Positions 16,943 through 25,454 of a stretch of DNA of 37,597 bases are shown one piece after another; position 1 is the stretch's first letter; each line of letters starts with the position of its first letter. Location: contig CAYWNA010000116.1 of assembly GCA_964459305.1 (NCBI GenBank), positions 1 to 37,597 of the forward strand. Direction: 5' to 3'. The notes under the pieces are model-generated. The model was not told where the DNA came from. It saw nothing but the letters and a program-made list of their open reading frames with translations, and searched no databases. This DNA comes from CAYWNA01 sp964459305. GTDB lineage: Bacteria; Planctomycetota; Planctomycetia; Pirellulales; Pirellulaceae. Position numbers and translations under genes: made by a program.

Positions 16943-18037
16943 TTATGGATATCCTTCATTCACGAAAACTGCCTCGTCCGCATCTTGGGGCATAGTCCTG
17001 CTGCGAAGCCACGTATTCCATCCCAGTCGTGATGCGGCGGACTCGTCACCGCCCGCCCGGCACCACGGCGTTTCTTCTGCCTTCAGCACCGGTTGAACGT
17101 CAAAGTCAAATTCCGGACCGACGTAAGAACGGACCAGTTGGCAAAGCGGCACCAGACCATCGCCATACGGCGTGAACCGGCAGAACTGTTCGTAACCGAG
17201 CGGTCCCAGGCGGACGCGGAATTTGTTCTCGACGCTCCACACTCGCTGCCCCACCACGACATTCCATCCCAATTGGCAGTTTTGACCGTCGGGCTCGTGG
17301 GCCCATGACGTTCGTGATTGGTCCTCCGAACTCAGATACAACCACTGCCCCTGAAACTGAAGAACTGCGACACGAAGCTCGAAGTAGTCGGCGATTATAC
17401 ATTCCAAAGCCGCAACCGTGCGCGGGTAGTGGGAGAAATGCCCCGAAAAATAGAGGAATGCGGGGTCGCTCACCTTGAGTCGCCGGCGCACACGGCTGGT
17501 GCCCAGCCCCAGCAGGCAATAGAGCGAGGAGGTGAACAGGTCTTCGTCGTCCTGAGGGTCCAGGGCGGCTCGCTCGAATGCGGCGGGCAGCCGGTACTTC
17601 TCCCATGCGCGGAAAAACAGCGAGACGGCGCGGTGATTGAACAAATCCAGGAAGTCTCGCAGCGAGTGGTCTCTGTGACGAATCCTATCGATCACCAATT
17701 GAGTATAGTGCTGTGGCAGCACACCGCTGGGCCCCGTCAGCCCCATGAACGAAACGACCATCTCGGCCAGCGGAGCCGGCGTATCGTCCGATGTGACCGC
17801 ATCAAACAATTCGAGAGAACAGACTTCGCTTGGTGGGAACGTGTGAGACGGCAGAGCTCGAAAACGGACCGTTTCCCGTCGCGGTGGACCGTCGGCGCCA
17901 ACTTGAACGCGCGCGATGGACCGCTCGCGAACGATTTGCTCCAGCAAACGCACGGCTTGAAAGAAATCGAATTTGTAGGGATCATCTGCAAGCTGCTGAC
18001 TTACAGAAGCACCCTTTCTCCGGCTCGTGGAGGCCAT
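16943..18037 (-). CDS. tssG: T6SS baseplate protein TssG
   Basis: A protein of 364 residues from the ATG at 18037 (MASTSRRKGASV). The longer frame to 18403 is only antiphase readthrough inside tssF. The family start QLADDPYKFDFFQAVRLLE is seen at once. Later come MVVSFMGLTGPSGVLPQHYTQLV, split by FLDLFNHRAVSLFFRAWEKY, both characteristic of TssG (VasB/ImpH). TssG joins TssF and TssE in the wedge of the baseplate on which the tail sheath is built, in the cytoplasm at the inner membrane. The first 37 bp overlap the end of tssF, typical of coupled tssF-tssG pairs. The C-terminal region after about residue 270 is GYEQF/FTPYGDGL-like, as expected. Confidence 0.93.
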   Translation of the reverse strand: MASTSRRKGASVSQQLADDPYKFDFFQAVRLLEQIVRERSIARVQVGADGPPRRETVRFRALPSHTFPPSEVCSLELFDAVTSDDTPAPLAEMVVSFMGLTGPSGVLPQHYTQLVIDRIRHRDHSLRDFLDLFNHRAVSLFFRAWEKYRLPAAFERAALDPQDDEDLFTSSLYCLLGLGTSRVRRRLKVSDPAFLYFSGHFSHYPRTVAALECIIADYFELRVAVLQFQGQWLYLSSEDQSRTSWAHEPDGQNCQLGWNVVVGQRVWSVENKFRVRLGPLGYEQFCRFTPYGDGLVPLCQLVRSYVGPEFDFDVQPVLKAEETPWCRAGGDESAASRLGWNTWLRSRTMPQDADEAVFVNEGYP

Positions 18038-19839
18038 CGGCGTAACGGCTCTTCTCGCTTGTTGGTAGTGGCGACAGTTTTGGTAAACGAGTTGATGGAA
18101 CTGTAAAGTCCGAGGAAGCGTTCCAGAACGCTGGCGAACAGATACACTCCGCCTCCACTGAACCTTTCTTCGTCGAATCTCAATGTCACCTCCACACCAC
18201 GGCAAAAGCCCGCCGACACGGGACCGCCGACGCGTCCCACAACGCGGCGGCTGGCGACACCAAGCAGGCCATCGATGATCGATCGGGTTTCCGCCGAATC
18301 TGCAAAATCGTACAGCTTCAGGATCTCGCGCAGCGCATCGGCACCATCGTCGTGGTCGACGAGCGACAAGTGATTCAAGGACAGGTGTGATATCAAACGC
18401 CAAACCGTGCCGTGTCGCAGCGCAGGACGCCGCGTCGGTGTGGGGGCGGTCAAACAGACAATCTTTGATACGGGTGCTCCGGATGCCAACTGAAGATTCG
18501 GCTGGCCGCCGCCGAATGGCAATCGATGTGGCAGGTCGCGATTCAGACAGGTTGTCTCCACGTCGATCGCCCAGCCGGAAGGCGAGGATGGTTTGAAATT
18601 CAGGTCGACCAGCGACAAAAGCACTTCCGTGCCCTCATCCGCCTGGCCACCTGCGTATCCGGCCGGCCGGCGCGATCCGTACCAGAACAACCGTTGCTCG
18701 TGGACGTCGCGTCCATGTTTGACCGAGTAGAACGGCACAAACGACACCTCTTCGTTGTCCGGCGAGGTGGCAATGACCCGATCCACCGAGTACACCTCGT
18801 GTGCCAACGGCCGCCGAGCGTCCGGAACCACCCGGTATTCCGTCTGCGTGTGCGTCAGCGCGATCGGCTCCGCTCGCTGCTTGAACAGATTCACCATCGG
18901 GCAGCAGCCGGTTTGAAACGTATCCCGATCGATGATCTTTTCCAGGTCCGTGGAATGACGTTTCACATACAAGAACAGCTCAAGCGTATTTCCGATCCTC
19001 GACAAGACGTTTGGCGTCAATCCGTCGATGTCGACGAACAGGAACTTTTCGGGAAAGGCGAAATACTCGGACAAAAGCCGATAGCCCCGGAACGACCGCC
19101 CGGAGTAGTCCAGCATTCCTTCGTCGCGCTGAAATCCCACGGGCCTGACGCATTCCTTGCCGAGCACGACGGGTTCAGGGTCGCCAGGCGAGTTGGCAAT
19201 GGCCACGCCGATAGTGTCATTCAGGAGCAGTTCATAGAGGTCGTAGATGTACTGGGATTGACCTTTCAAGAAGAACCGTAACGAGTCGAGTTCCAGTTGG
19301 CTGAAAGCTGCCTTCTCGGAAAAGCACTGAAGCTGTAGCCGCACAACACCCATCGCATCGGAGGCAAATCGTACGGACGGTGCCGCAAACGGCTGCCCGC
19401 GGAATTCAGCCAACTTCACGTCCAACGGCCATAACGTCGTCGGATAGCAGGTGCGGAAACGGCAAGGCTGGCCGTCGATCGGCTCCGTTTCGATTGTGGA
19501 TCCGCGATCGATCGTGTAACCCGTCGTCAGTTCCCCCTGCTGGCGATCCAGAACGAACTGGATGATGGCCATGGATGGAATCGGGGCAAGGTAATGAGGA
19601 TAGAGCACGCCCAGCAGGGCTTCTGACACCTCGGGAAAGTCGTCGTCCAGTTTGTGGCGAGTGCGGGCGTTCAGATACGCAAACGCCTCGATCATACGGG
19701 CCACGTGCGGATCCGCGGTCGCCTCGGCCACCATGCGCAACCGTGCGGCGATCTTCGGATGGGCTTCACCGAACTCCGCACCCATCTGCCGAATGAACGC
19801 CAATTCGCGATTGTAGTACGGCAGCAACTCGTCGCTCAT
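18001..19839 (-). CDS. tssF: T6SS baseplate protein TssF
   Basis: A protein of 612 residues from the ATG at 19839, which shares one base with the tssE stop (TGATG). The N-terminus LLPYYNRELAFIRQMGAEF, then HPKIAARLRM, the FAYLNARTRHKLDDDFPE helix and ALLGVLYPHYLAPIPSM, are signature TssF (VasA/ImpG) segments. Two TssF copies and one TssG form each baseplate wedge. The middle (about 240-330) contains FPEKFLFVDIDGL and the C-terminal third GVEVTLRFDEERFSGGGVYLFASVLERF, also standard. Length is normal. Translational coupling to tssE upstream and tssG downstream suggests fixed stoichiometry. Confidence 0.95.
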   Translation of the reverse strand: MSDELLPYYNRELAFIRQMGAEFGEAHPKIAARLRMVAEATADPHVARMIEAFAYLNARTRHKLDDDFPEVSEALLGVLYPHYLAPIPSMAIIQFVLDRQQGELTTGYTIDRGSTIETEPIDGQPCRFRTCYPTTLWPLDVKLAEFRGQPFAAPSVRFASDAMGVVRLQLQCFSEKAAFSQLELDSLRFFLKGQSQYIYDLYELLLNDTIGVAIANSPGDPEPVVLGKECVRPVGFQRDEGMLDYSGRSFRGYRLLSEYFAFPEKFLFVDIDGLTPNVLSRIGNTLELFLYVKRHSTDLEKIIDRDTFQTGCCPMVNLFKQRAEPIALTHTQTEYRVVPDARRPLAHEVYSVDRVIATSPDNEEVSFVPFYSVKHGRDVHEQRLFWYGSRRPAGYAGGQADEGTEVLLSLVDLNFKPSSPSGWAIDVETTCLNRDLPHRLPFGGGQPNLQLASGAPVSKIVCLTAPTPTRRPALRHGTVWRLISHLSLNHLSLVDHDDGADALREILKLYDFADSAETRSIIDGLLGVASRRVVGRVGGPVSAGFCRGVEVTLRFDEERFSGGGVYLFASVLERFLGLYSSINSFTKTVATTNKREEPLRRWPPRAGERVLL

Positions 19840-20330
19840 CAACGCTCTCCTTTGACCGCAAAGTTGCCGCTGACCGGCTCCAACTGGGAATCGAAAACAA
19901 CCGGTTCCGGTGCCGGTTCGGCGTACAGCAGCGCGTCAATCCGTAGCCGTAACGAGCGATCCGTTTCGTCGGCGTTCTCCAATAGCTTGACTTTGACGGA
20001 CTTGAAGCGAGGTTCGAATTTTCTAATCACGTGTTCCACAACGCTGCGAAGCTGCTCGCGGCTGGCCGCCGAACTCATCGTGACGCCGGTGAAGTCGGGG
20101 ATACCGTAGTTGACCAGCGATACCTCCAAATCATCCAGGTTCGGCGGCCAGTTGACGCAGCGCCACCGTGTATTCAGCAGATTCTCCAGATCCCGCCGCA
20201 CGCTCTGCTTCAGCTCCCGCAGCACGTGATGCCGCGACTTTGGCGCTTCGCGACTCACTTCCGGATCGTCGTCCAACAGACGGTCGAGCACCGAAGGAAC
20301 AAGTTGTTGATCATCGGGGATTTTGGCCAT
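19839..20330 (-). CDS. tssE: T6SS baseplate gp25-like protein TssE
   Basis: A protein of 163 residues, family-typical. TssE is the phage T4 gp25 homologue that links the baseplate to the first sheath ring. Motifs are PSVLDRLLDD at the N-terminus, SVRRDLENLLNTR, VSLVNYGIPDFTG, the EQLRSVVEHVIRKFEPRFKSV helix-strand with its core Glu and Pro, and a C-terminal strand ending in SGNFAVKG. The start at 20330 has no strong Shine-Dalgarno. A 227-bp gap with a REP doublet separates it from tagJ upstream, so part of the message may come from a promoter or processing site there. Confidence 0.93.
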   Translation of the reverse strand: MAKIPDDQQLVPSVLDRLLDDDPEVSREAPKSRHHVLRELKQSVRRDLENLLNTRWRCVNWPPNLDDLEVSLVNYGIPDFTGVTMSSAASREQLRSVVEHVIRKFEPRFKSVKVKLLENADETDRSLRLRIDALLYAEPAPEPVVFDSQLEPVSGNFAVKGER

Positions 20331-20376
20331 GACATCGATTGATGCTTAGTGTTTACTCGTGGGTTGCAGAGAAGTC

Positions 20377-20525
20377 GGCGAGCGGGGGCCGTCAGGCCCC
20401 TGATTTCTCGACCAAATCGAACGTTCTATGCGCCGTTTCAGAATTCACTGGTGGTGAAGTCCTCCAATGGACATATCGAGTGAGGTTGGCACTTCAATCA
20501 GCGGGCTAACGCCCGCCGCTCGCCA
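20377..20525. repeat. Inverted pair of REP-like hairpins with covarying stems
   Basis: Two 29-nt units lie in opposite orientation at 20377-20405 (+) and 20497-20525 (-). Read in the same sense both have GGCGAGCGG, a six-base-pair stem with a GTYA loop, and CTGATT. They differ at five positions; four of these form two compensated base pairs (10/23 and 13/20) and one is in the loop. This is the layout of a REPIN (two REPs in inverted orientation). It fills most of the gap between tagJ and tssE. Confidence 0.75.
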
Positions 20526-20557
20526 AGAAAATACGCAACGTTTGGGTTTATCCCATG

Positions 20558-21370
20558 CTACTCCTCCTCCGCTTTCGCCTCCGAACCGAAACGGATCTCC
20601 TTCAATTGCATGATCGCTTTCTCCTGCTCGCCGACCAACAGCATTCGCTGGCCAACGCCGCGGATCGGTTGTCCCTCTTCGCCGGTCCAATCCGTACCAC
20701 GTCCCAGGCGCAGTTGATCGTCCTCGCTCTGGCACGTACCGGGGTATAGGGCTGGCAAGAAAACCTCGCCGTCCGGCCCGTCGGCAACGACCATATGGGC
20801 GCGTCGCCACAGCAAATCGTGCGGACGTTCTGGCGCGTGGAACTCGACCAATTCGATGTTTTCTGTGGGAATCCAGTAGTACTTGCCGGTGCTCGTGAAG
20901 ACTTCGAACAGCGGAGCTACCAGATCGTCCAAGTCGCGAAAATCGTCGAACGATTGTCCGTCGCATGTTCCACTGACCTTAGCACGCTGCTCTTCGGCCT
21001 GGGTCAGCATCTCGGCCGCCTCGGCTGGTTTACCTTCGCGCAGCGCGATCGAGGCTTCCAAGTGCAAGCGAAACACCGGCGATGGGTCGGCCACGAACTC
21101 GGGCACGCGGCCTTCGTCCAAGAATTGCTGGCGGGCCACCTCGGCGCGGATCAACTGGCGGAAAAGGCTCAAGCCAACAATCGCTTGCGGGTCTTGAGTG
21201 CCGATGGCGTCCACCTGCTTGTCGGCCCGCTCCCATTGGCCGGCAAAACACAGCAGTTCGCAAAGCAGCCCGCGGCGAGCCGTATCCGTTGGATGTTTCT
21301 TGACTTCGGCCAGAGCCGCGTCGATGGCTTCAGTCAGTTTGCCGGCCTGGAACAGTTCGCTGGGCGTCAT
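20558..21370 (-). CDS. tagJ: T6SS accessory protein TagJ (ImpE/SciE family)
   Basis: A protein of 270 residues with an AAAGGAG ribosome binding site. The ImpE family is recognised from the N-terminal LFQAGKLTEAIDAALAEVKKHP, GLLCELLCFAGQWERADKQVD, VFRLHLEASIALREGKPAEA and the C-terminal part with FEVFTSTGKYYWIPTENI and LLWRRAHM. TagJ has a TPR-like N-terminal half and a beta-rich C-terminal half. In other systems it binds the sheath protein TssB and helps ClpV act on it; it is accessory and often sits beside tssE, as here. It follows tssC2 after a gap holding a perfect 29-bp inverted repeat. Confidence 0.9.
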   Translation of the reverse strand: MTPSELFQAGKLTEAIDAALAEVKKHPTDTARRGLLCELLCFAGQWERADKQVDAIGTQDPQAIVGLSLFRQLIRAEVARQQFLDEGRVPEFVADPSPVFRLHLEASIALREGKPAEAAEMLTQAEEQRAKVSGTCDGQSFDDFRDLDDLVAPLFEVFTSTGKYYWIPTENIELVEFHAPERPHDLLWRRAHMVVADGPDGEVFLPALYPGTCQSEDDQLRLGRGTDWTGEEGQPIRGVGQRMLLVGEQEKAIMQLKEIRFGSEAKAEEE

Positions 21371-21434
21371 ATTCTGCTCTCCTTTCTCTTGGTTCGCGTC
21401 CTTGACTGGACGGGGCGATTCCTTTCATCTTCCT

Positions 21435-21517
21435 TCGTTTAACCGCGACCCGCCAGGGGAGCGCGTCGAGCGACGGGGATTACCCGCTCGCTCCCCTGGC
21501 GGGTCGCGGTTAAACGA
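21435..21517. repeat. Perfect 29-bp inverted repeat between tssC2 and tagJ
   Basis: Arms at 21435-21463 and 21489-21517 are perfectly complementary, with GCGACCCGCCAGGGGAGCG as the core, around a 25-nt spacer. It starts seven bases after the tssC2 stop on the minus strand and has no T-run on that side, so it is not a classic terminator. The core is another motif I recall as common in Pirellulales intergenic DNA. Confidence 0.85.
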
Positions 21518-21523
21518 GGTACC

Positions 21524-23119
21524 TCATGCTCCGCGGGGCGGTGCCAGTTCCGTGGCGATTTTAACACTTGCCGTGAGTTCATCCAGTTCATAGTGCGGTG
21601 CCAGATGCATCACACATTGATACGCGCCGGGCTTTCCCAACTGCTGGCGAATTTCCACTCGTGCCTCACGTAGCGGGAACCGCGCTTTGACCTCCGGTGT
21701 TGCCTCGGCGTCGGTCGTCACGTACCGGACGATCCAGTTCTCCAGGAAGCTTTCCAGTTCATCCGGCTCACTGAGCGCGCCCACCTTATCGCGCCCTAGC
21801 ACCTTGACGTAGTGGGCGAATCGTGAAACGCACAACACGTATTGAAGCATGGCTGCCAGTCTGGCATTAACCGTCGCTGCCTGACGGTCGTATGTCTTGG
21901 GTTGCTGAATCGATTGATTGCTGTAGAACGCGGAGTATTCCGTATCCTTACAATCGCACAGGGGAATGAAGCCCAACTCGTTCAACTCCCGCTCCGATTC
22001 GTCGGTCACCACGACATCGGTGGAAGACTTGGTGGCCACGCCCATCTTGTCTGTACCGAAGCTGTGAACCGGCAGTCCCGTCACCAGGCCGCCACCCTCC
22101 ACGTCGCGTTGCACGCCGCGAATGTCCGCCAACCAACCGCCCTGGGCAAACGCTCGAACCAGTACGCCCCCCAGCGCATAAGCCGCGCTACCCCACAGGT
22201 ACTTCGCGCGATCGATGCCCGATACGTCTTCCTGAAAGCAAAACCGATCAACGCGCGAGCCATCGTCCTCGTGAGGCAACCGCATCAGGACGCGCGGCAA
22301 CGTTAGCCCGACGAAACGGGCGTCTTCGGTCTTGCGCAGCGATTTCCACTTGACGTATTCGACCTGCTCTAACGTCTTCGCGTGGTCCAGCCGTTGTTCC
22401 AAGCCTTTGAAATCGTCCAATCCGAACATCGCGGGGTTGACCGATGCGACGAACGGACAGAAAGCCGCGGCCGCAACCTGGGCAAACGATGCCAAGATGG
22501 CCATGTCGTCGTGCGGATGTTCGCGGCTGGGCCGGGGGTGGATTTCGTAATCACCCAAGAGTACGCCATAGGGTTCGCCGCCCGGGTTCCCGAACTCCTC
22601 CTCGTATACCTTACGAAACATCTGGCTCTGGTCGAATTCGATGGCCCGCTCGAAGTCGCGCTCCAATTCTCGCCAGGACGCGCTCAATATCCTGACTTTC
22701 ACATTCCGCTCGCCCTCTTCGTCCACGCGGTCCACCAAGTGATGCACCCCGCGCCACGAGGCCTCCAGCTTCTGGAAAGCGGAATGATGGAGGATGGCAT
22801 TGAGTTGATCGTTCAGCAAACGGTCGATGGCTGCCACGTCGCGATTCAGTCGACGGACCACGCGGTCCTTGTCGCCGGTTGGCCATTGTCCCAGCCAGCG
22901 AAGCAGCAGTTTGGCGGGAGACGATTCGCGGAGAAACCGCTCTAGACGCGTTCTCTCGGTTGACGGTGCGTCCTGTGTGGCGTCAACGATCGAATCGATC
23001 AGGGATGGTTCGGGGATCGGCGCCGAAGTCGGCCGATCGGTCGACGCCGTCGTCTCGTCGATCTCTCGTTCGACGTACTGAACGCTCCCGTGATTGCTTT
23101 CGGCCGCTCCGGAACTCAT
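21524..23119 (-). CDS. T6SS sheath large subunit TssC, second copy
   Basis: A protein of 531 residues with AGGGGG upstream of the ATG at 23119. It is a full TssC/VipB/ImpD-family member: LEASWRGVHHLVD, FDQSQMFRKVYEEEFGNPGGEPYGVLLGDYE (in pieces), AAAAFCPFVASVNPAMFGLDDF, GFIPLCDCKDTEYSAFYSNQS and a C-terminal MHLAPHYELDELTASVKIATEL. It differs from the other copy by a longer N-terminal region (about 70 residues, Ser/Thr/Glu rich), where the strands and helices that knit sheath subunits are located, and has diverged overall. It could form mixed sheaths with TssC1 or serve as a sheath cap. Tandem tssC genes are known in some T6SS clusters. Confidence 0.93.
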   Translation of the reverse strand: MSSGAAESNHGSVQYVEREIDETTASTDRPTSAPIPEPSLIDSIVDATQDAPSTERTRLERFLRESSPAKLLLRWLGQWPTGDKDRVVRRLNRDVAAIDRLLNDQLNAILHHSAFQKLEASWRGVHHLVDRVDEEGERNVKVRILSASWRELERDFERAIEFDQSQMFRKVYEEEFGNPGGEPYGVLLGDYEIHPRPSREHPHDDMAILASFAQVAAAAFCPFVASVNPAMFGLDDFKGLEQRLDHAKTLEQVEYVKWKSLRKTEDARFVGLTLPRVLMRLPHEDDGSRVDRFCFQEDVSGIDRAKYLWGSAAYALGGVLVRAFAQGGWLADIRGVQRDVEGGGLVTGLPVHSFGTDKMGVATKSSTDVVVTDESERELNELGFIPLCDCKDTEYSAFYSNQSIQQPKTYDRQAATVNARLAAMLQYVLCVSRFAHYVKVLGRDKVGALSEPDELESFLENWIVRYVTTDAEATPEVKARFPLREARVEIRQQLGKPGAYQCVMHLAPHYELDELTASVKIATELAPPRGA

Positions 23120-23184
23120 GATCCCCCTGAGAGAGCTTGCCGGTTGGAAGAAGTAGTAGCGTCAAATGGCATTCTGATTCGTTT

Positions 23185-23216
23185 CCTGGTTCCCAAGCCG
23201 AAGTTTGGGAACCAGG
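23185..23216. repeat. Small intergenic hairpin between the two tssC genes
   Basis: CCTGGTTCCCAA (23185-23196) and TTGGGAACCAGG (23205-23216) form a perfect 12-bp stem with an eight-base loop. It lies in the 172-bp gap between tssC1 and tssC2. The same gap has the direct repeat CTATGGCTGTT at 23223-23233 and 23244-23254. No T-run follows on the minus strand, so I read it as a REP-like repeat. Confidence 0.7.
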
Positions 23217-23291
23217 AGTACGCTATGGCTGTTCAGGAATACCCTATGGCTGTTTCCGAAATGAGCCACTTTGCGGAAGAGCAACTGGGCG

Positions 23292-24791
23292 CTATCCTCC
23301 CATCTGCGGAATACGCGCCACCATCCGCAACGAAGTGGTCAATTCCTCCAATTGGAGCCACGGTCGCAGCCAAGCCACCGCGTTGTAGCTGCCCGGTGCG
23401 CCGGGAACTTCCTTAACCTCGACTTTGGCTTCGCGCAACGGGTAACGGGCTTTGGCATCCTGGCTTGGCTTTGGATCGGCGCTGACGTAGTTGTGTATCC
23501 ACCGGTCCAGCCACGCTTGACAGTCCTCGACTTCCATGAACGATCCGATCTTGTCGCGGGCGATTACCTTCAGATAGTGTGCGAACCGCGACGTCGCCAT
23601 GAGGTACGGCAGTCTTGCGGAAATGGCCGCGTTGGCGGTCGCCGCCGGGCGGTCGTACTTCTTGGGCTTCTGTGTCGTCTGGGCACCGAAAAACACGGCA
23701 TAGTCGGTATTCTTGTAGTGGCAAAGCGGCAAGAATCCCAGCTTGCTCAATTCCGCCTCGCGCCGATCGGTGATGCCGATCTCGGTGGGGCACTTCAGGT
23801 CCGCATCCCCATCGTCGCTCTGGAACACGTGAGCCGGCAGGCCTTCCACTTTGCCGCCGCCTTCGGCGCCGCGAATGGCAGTGCACCAGCCATACTTGGA
23901 GAAAGCGTCCGTCAGGTTTGCGCCCATGACATATGCCGAATTCATCCAACAGTATTCCTGGTGTGGCACCGAAACGGCTTGTTGGGCGTCGCCAAGTTGA
24001 ACTTCCTCGAACTCGAACTCCTCGACCGGCTTGGTGTTCGCGCCGTAGGGCAGCCGTGCCAGGGTGCGGGGCATTGTCAGCGTCACGAAGCGCGAATCCT
24101 CGCTGTCCCGGAAGGAACGCCACTTGGTGTATTCCACGGCGTCGAAGATTTTCTCCAGATCCCGCGGCTTGGTCATCTCGGTCCAGTCGTCGAAGGCGAA
24201 CAGCTTGGGATCCGCTGCCGAAATGAACGGGCAAAACGCGGCTGCCGAGACATTGGATATCTTGCCCAGCAGATCGATGTCTTCAGGATGGTTCGTGAAT
24301 TCGAAGTCGCCGATCAGGGCGCCGTAAGGTTCACCGCCCGGCGTGCCGAATTCCGATTCGTACATCTTCTTGAACATCTGGCTCTGGTCGAATTCGATCG
24401 CCTTGTCCAAGTCTTTGAACAGCTCGCGTTTGCTGCAGTTGAATACCTTCAGCTTCAACTGCGAGCTCGTTTCGCTATTCATCACCAAGTGGTTCAAACC
24501 GCGCCATGTACCTTCCAGCTTCTGGAAGTCCGAATCGTGCATAACGGCGGACAGTTGCTTGGAAACGGCCTGGTCGATGGCGGCGATGCCCGCTTTGACC
24601 GTGCGTGTTACGTCTTTGTTCCAAGTGACCGTGCCCTTGAGGGCCTCTTCGGTCAACGTTTTGAGCAGTTCTGCGGCGCGGTCGCGCTCGGTCTGCTTGG
24701 TAGCCGCGATTGCGGATTCCAGGAGACCGCCTTCGGCAGCTTGGGCTTCGGCGGCTTGGGCTTGTTGTTCCTGTTGTTCACCAGCGCTCAT
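23292..24791 (-). CDS. tssC: T6SS sheath large subunit TssC (VipB), first copy
   Basis: A protein of 499 residues, normal for TssC. The start at 24791 is preceded by AAGGAGGTGAG, an almost perfect anti-16S match and the strongest ribosome binding site seen in the cluster, as fits the most abundant component. Family segments are KLEGTWRGLNHLVMNSE, EFDQSQMFKKMYESEFGTPG, AAFCPFISAADPKLFAFDD, LGFLPLCHYKNTDYAVFFGAQ and a C-terminal VAWLRPWLQLEELTTSLRMVARIP. With TssB it builds the contractile sheath around the Hcp tube. The extreme N-terminus is rich in Ala, Gln and Glu. It lies 11 bp after tssB. Confidence 0.96.
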   Translation of the reverse strand: MSAGEQQEQQAQAAEAQAAEGGLLESAIAATKQTERDRAAELLKTLTEEALKGTVTWNKDVTRTVKAGIAAIDQAVSKQLSAVMHDSDFQKLEGTWRGLNHLVMNSETSSQLKLKVFNCSKRELFKDLDKAIEFDQSQMFKKMYESEFGTPGGEPYGALIGDFEFTNHPEDIDLLGKISNVSAAAFCPFISAADPKLFAFDDWTEMTKPRDLEKIFDAVEYTKWRSFRDSEDSRFVTLTMPRTLARLPYGANTKPVEEFEFEEVQLGDAQQAVSVPHQEYCWMNSAYVMGANLTDAFSKYGWCTAIRGAEGGGKVEGLPAHVFQSDDGDADLKCPTEIGITDRREAELSKLGFLPLCHYKNTDYAVFFGAQTTQKPKKYDRPAATANAAISARLPYLMATSRFAHYLKVIARDKIGSFMEVEDCQAWLDRWIHNYVSADPKPSQDAKARYPLREAKVEVKEVPGAPGSYNAVAWLRPWLQLEELTTSLRMVARIPQMGG

Positions 24792-24802
24792 TACTCACCT
24801 CC

Positions 24803-25318
24803 TTATCCGTCTTCGCCGGGGGCTTCTACCCCTAGTTCCGACGATAGTTTCTTCAGTTCATCCGTATCCTTCAAAACCTGTTCGAGCACGCCCTCCAGAT
24901 CCTCGCTAAGGTCCACCTTCGTCAGCAGATCCCGGAGCTTGTCGCGTGTTTCGAGCAACTTGCGCAGCGGTTCCACCTGCTTGGCAACGTTGGCGGGTTC
25001 GAAATCATCAAGCGAATCGAACTTCAGCTGCACGGCCATTTCGGTTCCATCATCGGCAATCGTGTTTTCCACGCGCAGGTTCAGGCCGGGTGTCATGCGT
25101 TTCATGACATCGTTGAAATTGTCTCGGTCGATCTGGATGAACTTACGATCCTTCAGCGGTTTGAGTTTTTCCGTGGGATTTCCAGAGAAATCACCCACAA
25201 CACCGACGACGAAGGGCAACTCCTTTTCGACCATGGCGCCTTCGGTTTCCACATCGTACGTGATGTGAACACGAGGCTTTCGCACTCGTTTCAGTTTCTC
25301 ATGAACGCTTTCACTCAT
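24803..25318 (-). CDS. tssB: T6SS sheath small subunit TssB (VipA)
   Basis: A protein of 171 residues, family length. It contains the standard TssB sequence KPRVHITYDVETEGAMVEKE, FVVGVVGDFSGNP, LKDRKFIQIDRDNFNDVM, the FDSLDDFEPANVAKQVEPL helix region and a C-terminal helix for sheath packing. TssB and TssC form the contractile sheath. A GGGAG ribosome binding site precedes the ATG at 25318. A 136-bp gap separates it from tssA and contains a possible internal promoter. It directly precedes tssC1. Confidence 0.96.
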   Translation of the reverse strand: MSESVHEKLKRVRKPRVHITYDVETEGAMVEKELPFVVGVVGDFSGNPTEKLKPLKDRKFIQIDRDNFNDVMKRMTPGLNLRVENTIADDGTEMAVQLKFDSLDDFEPANVAKQVEPLRKLLETRDKLRDLLTKVDLSEDLEGVLEQVLKDTDELKKLSSELGVEAPGEDG

Positions 25319-25399
25319 CTATCAATCTCCCAAGACGAGAACTGAATGGGGTAGTCCGGCTTTCTGGTTATGGCGGCGGCATCAATCCAAGTGCCCCAC

Positions 25400-25428
25400 G
25401 TTTTACGCTTTTTTCCGATAAATGACAA
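25400..25428 (-). promoter_or_regulatory. Possible internal promoter for tssB-tssC
   Basis: On the minus strand TTGTCA (25428-25423), a 17-bp A-rich spacer and TAAAAC (25405-25400) resemble a sigma70 promoter, about 80 bp before the tssB start. It would boost the sheath genes relative to the regulator genes upstream. The -10 match is only four of six. Confidence 0.3.
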
Positions 25429-25454
25429 CCTTTCCCGTCCGTTCCTCGCCGGAG

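Noticed and set aside
18038..18403. N-terminal extension of TssG
   Set aside because: It is fully inside tssF in another frame and reads as Arg/Trp/Cys-rich nonsense; the TssG family starts at 18037.
20558..21370. tagJ as a T6SS effector-immunity gene
   Set aside because: The sequence matches the ImpE accessory family along its whole length.
23271..25268. Open frame of 665 codons on the plus strand
   Set aside because: It lies wholly opposite tssC1 and tssB, which are certain; it is a shadow caused by GC-rich codon use.
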